Shown here one piece after another: positions 16,836 to 24,605 of a stretch of 64,000 nt of DNA. The translations under genes and the position numbers were made by a program. The notes beneath the pieces are model-generated. The model ran no database searches and was not told the DNA's origin. It saw nothing but the letters and a program-made list of their open reading frames with translations. Positions within the stretch are counted from its first letter, which is position 1, and each line of letters begins with the position of its first letter. Source of the DNA: Nocardia xishanensis NBRC 101358. GTDB lineage: Bacteria > Actinomycetota > Actinomycetes > Mycobacteriales > Mycobacteriaceae. The stretch spans positions 62,001-126,000 of the forward strand of contig NZ_BDCF01000015.1 in assembly GCF_001613365.1 (NCBI RefSeq), in the 5' to 3' direction.

Positions 16836-17340
16836 CTCCACGTGCGCGACATGCTGAACGGTCGCAGATCGAGGAACGCTGATATTCAGGCTCGGGTAGC
16901 CCGGAAGACCGGGGCAACCTCGATCCCAACTACGAACCACTGCGCGTAGACGAGTCGACAGTCGAATACGCGATCTCACCGGTCGCCATTCCGACGGCGG
17001 ACACGAATTCCGTTGGGCCCGTGTGGTTTCCATTACCGGGGCAGAGGCGTGAATCCGTCCGGCCAGCGGCGTGGTCGTACACCACATCGATCGGCAGTGA
17101 AATCGTCAGCAGTAGCCAAATAGCGGAGTTCTCGGAGTTTCGGCATGGTTATATGTCGATATGCGCATCTGACCATCAACTGCTGAGAGTCGAGATGAGC
17201 GTGGCCGAGAACGCGCTGCTGGCGACCGAGTGTTTGTTCGCATTCTTCGGTGCTTTTGTGGCCCCGCGCTGGTGACGGCTTACGAGAAGCTTGTCGGCGG
17301 TGTGGAGGTTCGGGGCCTCCGTGGCGATCGCACCCGAAGC
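16836..17340. other. Interval without supported genes
   Basis: Short frames only. An AT-richer patch near 17140-17165 might be a promoter, but no gene is recognised on either strand. Confidence 0.5.
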
Positions 17341-18276
17341 TCAGCGCGCACACGAACCGGACGGCGAGCCCAGCGCAGGTGCGGTGGGGACGCCCGGGAT
17401 ACCCGCCGATGTCGGTGGCGCGGTGGTGCAGGTGACGGACGTCGGGTTCGTGGGGGATGAGTCTTGGTTCGTACGATCGCTGATCGCCCACCAGGCGATG
17501 GCGGCCACGACGACGAGGACGACGATCCACGTCGATGCGGGCCGGTTGCGAGTTCGTGGTTGCGAGGCTGGGTTGATCCGGGTGGTGGCGACCCTGGACG
17601 GTGCGGGTGTCGCTGTCGGTGTGGCGTCGAGCGCGGCTTGCGCCGCGGTGGCCAGGTCCCCGGCCGTGCGATAACGGTCCTCCGGGTTCTTCGCCATTCC
17701 CCGCCCGATGACCGCGTCGAATGTGGCAGGCACCGCTGCCGATGCGGATGGTCGTGGCGGTGGCGCGTTCAGGTGTGCGGTGATCTGCTGCTCGACGCTG
17801 TCACCGGGAAATGGTTGGGAGCCCGTCAAGCATTGGTACAGAACACAAGTCAGCGAGTACACATCCGAACGGGGCGTCGCAGCGCCGTGCCGGAGCCGTT
17901 CGGGTGCGGTGTAGGCGAAACTGCCGATTGCCGCACCGGTGGTGGTCAAGCTGGAGTCGCCGCTGCCGAAAGCGATCCCGAAATCGATGAGGTACGCGAA
18001 ATGGCCTGCGGTGACGAGGATATTCGAGGGCTTCACATCGCGGTGCACGAGCCCGGCCCGATGCGCTGCGTCGAGTGCCGAACCGATCTGCCGGATGTAC
18101 TGCACCGCAGTGTGTTTCGCTATCGGTCCGGTGGCGAGCGGGGCGGCGAGGTCGTGACCCTCGACCAGCCGCATGTCCAGATACAGGCGCCCGTCGATCT
18201 CACCGTAGTCGTGAATCGGGATGACATGCGGTTCGCTCATCCGCGCCGCAGCGTGCGCCTCCCGCCGGAAGCGTTG
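17341..18276 (-). pseudogene. Ser/Thr protein kinase lacking its N-lobe
   Basis: Homology begins at QRFRREAHAAARMSEPHVIPIHDYGE (near 18276) and continues through the catalytic loop HRDVKPSN, LIDFGIA (DFG), the APE region, a C-lobe, a Ser/Thr/Pro linker, one transmembrane segment (TWIVVLVVVAAIAWWAIS) and a short exported tail. The glycine-rich loop and the ATP-binding Lys, which should lie about 50-80 residues earlier, are absent; the sequence upstream is unrelated and soon meets the 18434 gene. As drawn the product could not bind ATP normally. Intact relatives are PknA/PknB-type receptor kinases. A truncated pseudogene is most likely; a pseudokinase with signalling function is the alternative. 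Confidence 0.75.
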
Positions 18277-18433
18277 TACGACTACCACATCGGAGCCCGG
18301 ATCTCTGCCCGAATCATCCCTGATCCTGGATCCAGCTTCCCGCGATGGCCGACAAAGAGCGTCCGCGTCTGCCGCAAATCGCGCGTTCACGAACGGCGCG
18401 TCAATGCCGATGAGGGATATCGGTAAGCCTGGG

Positions 18434-19099
18434 TCAAGCCTCGGAATCGGCTACGTACCAGTACAACCGATCGAGGCTCGTCGAAGCCGGCTCCTGCCAG
18501 GGTCCACCGTCCGACGAGATTCGGTTGTTGTCGAGGTCGAAGCGAACAGATCCTGCTTGGCTGCCGGCGGTGAGTACTACCCCGTCCTCGGACAGGGCGA
18601 GGGTCTCCCACGCGCCGCGGGCTTCGAACTCCAGCCGTATGAATTCGTGGTCGTCGCAGTACTGCAGACCTTGTGGATGCCCGGGCTCCAGGACACGGGG
18701 CCGGCGCAGAGCCCGGCCTTGCAGCTGGCCGTTGTTGAGCCATGCCAACACGCCCCGGGAATGCCACACGACAGCAGTGGGGACGAATTCTTCTCCGTAG
18801 CGTTCATCGTGGTCGAATTCCACGAGCTGCCAGCAGTTCTCGGTATCGAGTCTCAGCACCAGCAGGCCACCGTGTTGCGGTCCCATGACGGCTTCGAGGT
18901 GGTTGTCCCACTCGTAATCGGTCTCGAAGGCCAGTACGAGCACACCATCCCGGGGGAAGTGTGCGTAGGTCCAGCGGTCGAAGCAATACATTCGGTATGG
19001 CGTGAACACCGTCGATTCCGAACGCAGTTGTCCATCGGCGAACCACCAGTGTCGATCCGGTGAAACCGCTGCCACACCGGGCTGGAACTTTGCGGTCAT
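18434..19099 (-). CDS. Hypothetical protein, Trp-rich
   Basis: A 221-residue soluble protein that I do not recognise. ATG 19099 follows GGAGGCGG, a good ribosome binding site. The sequence is rich in Trp and aromatic residues and suggests repeated beta strands: VSPDRHWWFADGQLRSES, HGGLLVLRLDTENCWQLVEF, DGVVLTAGSQAGSVRFDLD. No signal peptide or transmembrane segment. WD40-like or beta-propeller architecture is a possibility only. It lies directly upstream of the truncated kinase on the same strand. Confidence 0.7.
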   Translation of the reverse strand: MTAKFQPGVAAVSPDRHWWFADGQLRSESTVFTPYRMYCFDRWTYAHFPRDGVLVLAFETDYEWDNHLEAVMGPQHGGLLVLRLDTENCWQLVEFDHDERYGEEFVPTAVVWHSRGVLAWLNNGQLQGRALRRPRVLEPGHPQGLQYCDDHEFIRLEFEARGAWETLALSEDGVVLTAGSQAGSVRFDLDNNRISSDGGPWQEPASTSLDRLYWYVADSEA

Positions 19100-19735
19100 A
19101 TCCGCCTCCACGGAACCCTGCGCAGCCTGGGCACGGCCCCGCAGCATGGCGCGGACGAGGAGATCATCTTCACCCGCACGGCGCCGCAGCGCAAACCAGT
19201 AACCGCCCGGCGTACAGCTTCATACAGCGGAGTGTCGTTCCCAGTCCGGTCAATAAGTCCAGTTATCGCCCGGGGACGCGATCGCGTCTGTGGCTGAAGA
19301 CCCGGCTGCGGCGAAGAGCCGACACTTCGTGGGGCACTGGTGGCAGGAAGGTCGCCTCGTCGCCGCACGCACCTGCGGCGGCGATCTATGCGGCCACATC
19401 GTTTCTCCGCTACCTCGACACTCTCGGCCGCACCAAACGCCCGCGGCCGTCACGAGCCCGGCTGCGGGGCCTGAAATGGTTGGGTTCGGCGCCGATATGG
19501 CCGGATGAGGTCGGTAGGTGCCAGCGGTCGAATTCTGCGATGGTCAGAGATTTCGTCTCGGAGAAGAGGATTCGCAGAGTCGACGGGTCGCAAACCTGAT
19601 CCGGTGTCGGTCGGTCCGGGAGGCGTCGCCGCGGCGGGCTGGTTCGTGGATTCCGCGGCGACGCCGATTGACAACCCTTCCGAATTTTCTAGCGCCGAGG
19701 TGAGGGGATCGGCGCTGCTTACCCGGTTCGGAGGG
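19100..19735. other. Interval without supported genes
   Basis: About 630 bp between the 18434 gene start and the MFS stop. Frames here are short and of shadow type; I see no gene, tRNA or clear hairpin. Confidence 0.5.
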
Positions 19736-21085
19736 TCAGGGATGGGCGGTGGCGGGTTCGCCGACGGCAGCCGATGGTGCGTGCGCCACGGTTTCCGGTA
19801 GAGCCCACGCACTGGCGAGCGTGCACACGGCCATGACCATCATGAAGGCCGAGACCGCCGCCGTCGATCCGGTCGCGGCCAGCAACGCGGTCATCAGGAA
19901 AGGCGTGCCACCGCTGACCAGGATCGCGGCCAGCTGGTAGGCCAGCGTGATGCCCGAGTAGCGGATCCGGGGTTCGAACAGTTCGGCCAGGTATGCCGCG
20001 AGCGGACCGTATACCAAGCCGGAGCCGATGCCGCTGCCCACCGCGGTGGCGATCAGGATGGCGGTGAGCGAGCCGGTGTTCACCAGCCAGAAGAAGGGGA
20101 ACGCCCAGACCGTCAAGATCGCCGCGCCGGTGAGCATCAGCGGGCGGCGCCCGAACCGGTCGGACAGCGAGCCGGCGATGTAGATGACCGGGATGCCCAC
20201 CGCGGAGGACAGCAAAGACACCGTCAGCAAGCCGTTGCGGTCCAGCCCGAGTTCGCGGACACCGTAGTCGAGCACACCGGCCACGCTGATGTAGAAGATG
20301 GAGTTGCTACCGAAGAGCAGACCACTGCCGAGCAGCACCTTCTTCGAATGCTTGCGCAGAACTTCGAGAATCGGGGCTTGCGCGATCGCGGCCGAGGCGT
20401 CGCTCGCGCGGGCCTGGAGCTGGCGGAACTCCGGGGAGTCCTCGATGCGGAGTTGGATGAACAGCACGACCGGGAACAGCAGGGCGCTGGCAAGGAACGG
20501 GATGCGCCAACCCCACGACAGGAAGTCCGCGCCTTTGACGAGGCGGGCGACCAGCAGGAATGCACCCGTGCCGAGCAGCAGACCGAATGGCACGCCCATC
20601 TGGCCGAATGTGCCCGCCCGGCCCTTGCGGCCGGGACGGGAGGTTTCGGTGAGCAGCAGGGTGACCCCGCCCCACTGGCCGCCGACCGCGATACCCTGCA
20701 GGAATCGCAGGGCTACCAATAGGATCGGTGCTAGCGCCCCGATCGAGGCGGCGGTCGGCAGCAGGCCGATCGCGCAGGTCGATAGAGCGACCAGGATCAG
20801 GCATGTGACGAGCGCGGGTTTGCGGCCGAACTTGTCGCCCACATGCCCGAAGACGAGTCCGCCGAGGGGGCGGGCGATGAAGCCGGCCCAGAAGGTGCTG
20901 AACGACAGCAGCGTTCCCATCAGCGGTGAGGCGTTGGGAAAGAACAGCTTGCCGAAGACCAAGGCCGCGGCGGTGCCGTAGATGAAGAAGTCGTACCACT
21001 CGATGGAACTGCCGATCAGGCCGGCGGCCATGAGTCTGCGCAATTTCTTCTGGTCCGGGGCGGTGGAGACCGGGGTCGGCGTCAT
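19736..21085 (-). CDS. MFS transporter, metabolite:H+ symporter (MHS) type
   Basis: A 449-residue inner-membrane carrier with about 12 transmembrane segments. The MHS signature is clear: SSIEWYDFFIYGTAAALVF in helix 1, FARPLGG-like ARPLGGLVFGHVGDKFGRKPAL (loop 2-3), RFLQGIAVGGQWGG in helix 4 and SLSDRFGRRP in the second half. This group carries organic acids such as citrate, ketoglutarate, shikimate or proline/betaine by proton symport; the substrate is unknown. ATG 21085 is preceded by GGAG. A 22-bp element lies 69 bp upstream and recurs at 21569-21590. Confidence 0.92.
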   Translation of the reverse strand: MTPTPVSTAPDQKKLRRLMAAGLIGSSIEWYDFFIYGTAAALVFGKLFFPNASPLMGTLLSFSTFWAGFIARPLGGLVFGHVGDKFGRKPALVTCLILVALSTCAIGLLPTAASIGALAPILLVALRFLQGIAVGGQWGGVTLLLTETSRPGRKGRAGTFGQMGVPFGLLLGTGAFLLVARLVKGADFLSWGWRIPFLASALLFPVVLFIQLRIEDSPEFRQLQARASDASAAIAQAPILEVLRKHSKKVLLGSGLLFGSNSIFYISVAGVLDYGVRELGLDRNGLLTVSLLSSAVGIPVIYIAGSLSDRFGRRPLMLTGAAILTVWAFPFFWLVNTGSLTAILIATAVGSGIGSGLVYGPLAAYLAELFEPRIRYSGITLAYQLAAILVSGGTPFLMTALLAATGSTAAVSAFMMVMAVCTLASAWALPETVAHAPSAAVGEPATAHP

Positions 21086-21153
21086 CGCTATCTCCAAGGG
21101 TGGGGGTGAAGGAACCGATGTGACTGCCGTCACTATCGGTGGCTGAACCGTAC

Positions 21154-21175
21154 TTGAATCTGGTGTCAAATTCAA
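21154..21175. repeat. Repeated 22-bp regulatory-like element, copy 1
   Basis: A dyad with arms TTGAAT and ATTCAA around CTGGTGTCAA. A copy with 18 of 22 identical positions lies at 21569-21590, in the same orientation. Both are in the 738-bp gap between the divergent MFS and secreted-protein genes. Confidence 0.5.
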
Positions 21176-21568
21176 TCGGCTTCGCGACTGTTGTTTTCCG
21201 GCCCCGTCGGGGGTGGAAGTGGGCGGCTGTCGCCGGGGTTGGGCAACGGTGGACGGGCGGGCGAAGGCGCGCCCGATCGCCAAACGCGGGATCCGCGTCA
21301 TGCGGAGTCCTCGTCGATGAGCTCGTTTGCCGGCATCGCTGCCGGCGCCCGGGGTCGTGCCGGGAAGTTCATCGGCCGCCGCTGCACGCAGCCGAGGGCG
21401 ACCGCCTGGGGTTGGGTTCGGGTAGTGCTGAACCGATCGGATCGGTTGTGGGTGGCTATCGGCAACATGCCATCTGGCGTGCCGAAATGCCGCTGGGAGT
21501 GGGTGTTTCGACCCAGTGACCGAAGGTTCGGTCGAGGGTGGGTGTGGCGCGGGTCACGCCATTGATAC

Positions 21569-21590
21569 CTGAATCGGGCGTCAAGTTCAA
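21569..21590. repeat. Repeated 22-bp regulatory-like element, copy 2
   Basis: Second copy of the 21154-21175 element; it shares TGAATC, GTCAA and TTCAA in identical spacing. It lies 234 bp before the start of the secreted-protein gene. No gene is seen between the copies. Confidence 0.5.
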
Positions 21591-21823
21591 GTGGTTGCCG
21601 GAAGAAAACCGCGTTGTGCGGAAATTTGCCCGATGGGGTTGACGCCGCGTGTGGCCTGCTGCATCTTTAGTGGCCATACCGGTTAATGAGCGCTTAGTAG
21701 TGGGCCTGTGGGCCCGGAAGGACGGCAGTTGCCGACGCCGCCTACCGGCGTCGACTGCGTTGCGCTGGTGCGCATATGGATCTCTCGAACGGTCGGTTCG
21801 AGGTATCGAGAAGAAGGAATCCG

Positions 21824-22534
21824 ATGAGAAAATCTATTGCGGCCTCCGCGCTGCTTGCCGCCGCCCTGGGTGTCACGGCAGGCACGGGTTCGGCCGGGGC
21901 CGCGCCGCCCGCTCGCAGCGATGTGGTGAACTACACCGCGTCGGTGGGCGAACGTTCCATGGTGCTCAGTGCCGACTCCGGTTCGCTGGTGGTGGAGGAG
22001 GGGGTGCTGAAGCTCAAGGCCGTCAACGGTTCGGTGCTGGGCGGGTCGGAATTGTCGTTCCGGGTCGATGATTTCGTGTTCCCCATTGCCGCGGAAATCC
22101 GCGACCGCACGGCCACACTGACCCCGCAACTGGATCTCGAGCACGCGACCTACAAGCCCGTGGCCCTGCCGTACGAGGATCAGGCGCCGTGGAAGACGCA
22201 GTACGACCGTGAGCAGGCCGCCTGGGCGCGGTTGTCATCGACGATCCTGATGGGCGCGACGATCGGCACGACCGTCGGCGGCATCGGTGGCGCCGCGGTC
22301 GGTTGTGTGCTGGGCGGTATCGCCGGAGCCACCATCGCCTCCGCGGCGATCATCGGATTGTTCGGCGCGTTCATTCCGGCCGCGGCGGTCGGATGTCTCG
22401 GTGGCATTGTCGCCCTCGGCACCCTCGGGACGCTCGCCGGTCAACTGCTGGTGACCGCCCCGGTCGCCATCATGGCGGCGGTGCAGTACTTCACCACGAT
22501 CAACCAACCGCCGCCGGCCGCTCCGGCGAAGTAG
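21824..22534 (+). CDS. Exported protein with glycine-zipper membrane-like C-terminus
   Basis: A 236-residue protein not assigned to a known family. It has a signal peptide (MRKSIAASALLAAALGVTAG, cut near GAGAAPP), a beta-rich middle (VNYTASVGERSMVLSADSG, SELSFRVDDFVFPIAAEI) and a C-terminal half of Gly/Ala-rich hydrophobic stretches (GATIGTTVGGIGGAAVGCVL and following). Start 21824 follows AAGAAGGAA. Such proteins recur in nocardiae as secreted or envelope proteins of unknown function. A strong terminator-like hairpin follows at 22570. Confidence 0.78.
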   Translation: MRKSIAASALLAAALGVTAGTGSAGAAPPARSDVVNYTASVGERSMVLSADSGSLVVEEGVLKLKAVNGSVLGGSELSFRVDDFVFPIAAEIRDRTATLTPQLDLEHATYKPVALPYEDQAPWKTQYDREQAAWARLSSTILMGATIGTTVGGIGGAAVGCVLGGIAGATIASAAIIGLFGAFIPAAAVGCLGGIVALGTLGTLAGQLLVTAPVAIMAAVQYFTTINQPPPAAPAK

Positions 22535-22569
22535 TCCCGAGCGGGATGCTCGGCCCGGCGCGCCGGGAG

Positions 22570-22604
22570 GCCCTGTCCAGTCTGCCGCATCGACTGGGCA
22601 GGGC
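22570..22604. terminator. Strong hairpin after the 21824 gene
   Basis: A 13-bp stem, GCCCTGTCCAGTC / GACTGGGCAGGGC, with a single G-U pair and a 9-base loop, 35 bp after the stop at 22534. Confidence 0.7.
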
Positions 22605-22689
22605 GCTGCCGTGTCATCGGGTATCTTTGCGAGCTCTGCGCTGGAGCTGGGCCCGCGCGGGGATTCACTACCGAATTCGAATTCGCCTC

Positions 22690-22985
22690 ATCGACTTCGG
22701 CAGCGTTCCAGTCGCTGAACGTGGTGAACAGAATCGTGGATCCGATCGGTCCGGAGTTCGATCGTCCAGGAGAACTGCTCGGCGTGGGTGGTAACGAAGT
22801 GCCCGGTGCCGGTCAGCCCGGCCCACCCCAGCTTCGGTGTCGAGTCCGCCGAAGGCGCGCCACGGCGACTGCGCGACGGCGGAACCCAGCGAAAGCCCGA
22901 TGATCGGAAACCGTTCCGCGCCGGCCTCCAAGGCGGTCGCGACCACGGTGTCTGCGAGTTCATCGGATCGACAGCGGCGCGGTCG
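22690..22985 (-). pseudogene. Remnant of an alpha/beta hydrolase
   Basis: Two pieces of one fold lie in different frames: DELADTVVATALEAGAERF and IIGLSLGSAVA (nucleophile elbow GLSLGS), then downstream, in another frame, GTGHFVTTHAEQF (catalytic-His region). The roughly 110 residues normally between them are missing, and there is no start. A deletion with frameshift would explain this. Nothing else is supported in 22605-23262. Confidence 0.5.
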
Positions 22986-23262
22986 CCTTCGGTGTTTTGC
23001 CGGCACCGGGATAGTACGGTCCTACGAATCGCCGGTCCGTAACGGTGTCGATGAGTGGTGAGAAGTTCTCGCGAACACCGTGCAACGGTGGCCTCGTTTC
23101 TCGAGGGCGAATCATCCTCGGGTTCTGCCTGAGGATATCCGCGCCGCAGGTCCGTCCCGGCGCACGGTTGCCCGGCTACCCGAAGCCCGTGGAATTCGAA
23201 CAGAACTGGCCTCAGGGGCTCGACAGTGCCCGGTAGTGCAAGCGCTCCGATGGCTGGGTTTA

Positions 23263-24381
23263 TCAACCACACAGCGCGAGTTGGGTGAGAGCCCGAAGTG
23301 CGTCATCGATGGGATGGGGCTGTGGCTTTCCCGATGAGTCGAGTTGGTTCCATCGCTGCAGGTTCACCGCGATGGACGCTTGCCGTTTGCCGTCAGCGCT
23401 GGTCATGGAGATCGCGCCGCCGCCCCAGACGGAACCCTCATGGCCCCAGTAGATGCCGTGTCCTGGCACCGTCATCTTCTGCAGGCCCAGACCGTAGTCG
23501 AGTGTCTTTCCCTCGAAGGAGATGACCGGAACGGTACGTTGCATCTGCGTCAGCGATGCTCGACTGATGATTTCGCCGGCCAGCAGCAGGCCGAAGAAGC
23601 GGTTCAGGTCCGCGACGGTCGATATCAGCGAAGCCGCCGGCCCCACCCACGACATGTCATAGACGCTGTAGTCGCGCGGCGGGTCGATCATGCCGAACCA
23701 CGCCTCGTAATGCAGTGAGTGCGGTCCGTTGATATGCGGTCCGGTCGGAAGCTCGGTGTCCAGCAGTCCGGCGCGCTCGATGATGTTGCGGGTGATGTAT
23801 TTCTCCGCCGAGGTACCGGTAACCGACTCCAGGAGTTGGCACATCAGCAAGTAATTGGTGTTCGAGTACACCCCGGGTGTGCCACCTGGTGTCCCGGTAG
23901 CGGGCGCCGAGACCCCCATCTCGATCAGCTCTGTCGCGTGAAACTTGGTGAACCGGCTGTCATCCAGGCTGGTCGGTGTCGTTTTCGCCAGGGCGGGGAA
24001 GGCCGCGAGTGAGGGGTAGGCATGCGGGAGGTATTCGGCGAGGCCGCTGGTGTGGTTGATCAACATCCGGACCGTGATCGCCGCACCGCGTTCGCCGGGA
24101 ACCAGCCGGGGCAAGTGGTGGCCGATGGGTGTGTCGAGCTCTATTTCGCCATCGTCGACCAGGTGCAGCACAGCGGCGGCGGTGAACGTCTTGGTGATGC
24201 TGCCGACGCGGTGTCGCATCTCGGCCGTGACGGGGCGGCCGGTGGCGACATCGGCAACTCCGGCGGCGCCGCGCCAGATTCGGTCGTCGTCGCGCACCTC
24301 GGCGAAAACTCCGGGTACGCCCACGTGATGGACGGTCTCCAAGGCGGTCTGTAGCTTCTCGGGATCGAATGTGTCGGTCAC
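23263..24381 (-). CDS. Serine hydrolase of the beta-lactamase / D-Ala-D-Ala carboxypeptidase family
   Basis: A 372-residue class C-like serine hydrolase. The SxxK motif is SITK (S61, K64), the YxN motif is Y172-S-N in GVYSNTNYLL, and the third motif is the HEG of WGHEGSVWGGG. No clear signal peptide is seen with the GTG start at 24381, so it may be cytoplasmic, like many esterase-like members. Related proteins act as carboxypeptidases, esterases or amidases; a true beta-lactamase function is not implied. It is a single gene on the minus strand. Confidence 0.88.
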   Translation of the reverse strand: MTDTFDPEKLQTALETVHHVGVPGVFAEVRDDDRIWRGAAGVADVATGRPVTAEMRHRVGSITKTFTAAAVLHLVDDGEIELDTPIGHHLPRLVPGERGAAITVRMLINHTSGLAEYLPHAYPSLAAFPALAKTTPTSLDDSRFTKFHATELIEMGVSAPATGTPGGTPGVYSNTNYLLMCQLLESVTGTSAEKYITRNIIERAGLLDTELPTGPHINGPHSLHYEAWFGMIDPPRDYSVYDMSWVGPAASLISTVADLNRFFGLLLAGEIISRASLTQMQRTVPVISFEGKTLDYGLGLQKMTVPGHGIYWGHEGSVWGGGAISMTSADGKRQASIAVNLQRWNQLDSSGKPQPHPIDDALRALTQLALCG

Positions 24382-24605
24382 GGCACCACTATCGACCGAG
24401 CGGTCCCGCCCGGTATTGGAAAAATCTTCCCCCGGGCCCGGGCGACGACCGCGAAACCGCTGCCTCCGACTCACGGGACGAGCGGAGTCCTTGTCGCGAT
24501 CGCGAATACCCGGCCCGGACTACACCCGCATACCGTCGGGATCGCCCGGAAGTGCCCGTGGCTTTTCAGCGTGCAGGCACTGCCGGGCGCTCCGTGGTCA
24601 GCCGG

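Noticed and set aside
23263..24381. Annotation of the serine hydrolase as a true beta-lactamase
   Set aside because: Only the general SxxK/YxN pattern is present and no signal peptide is seen; the family is dominated by esterases and carboxypeptidases.
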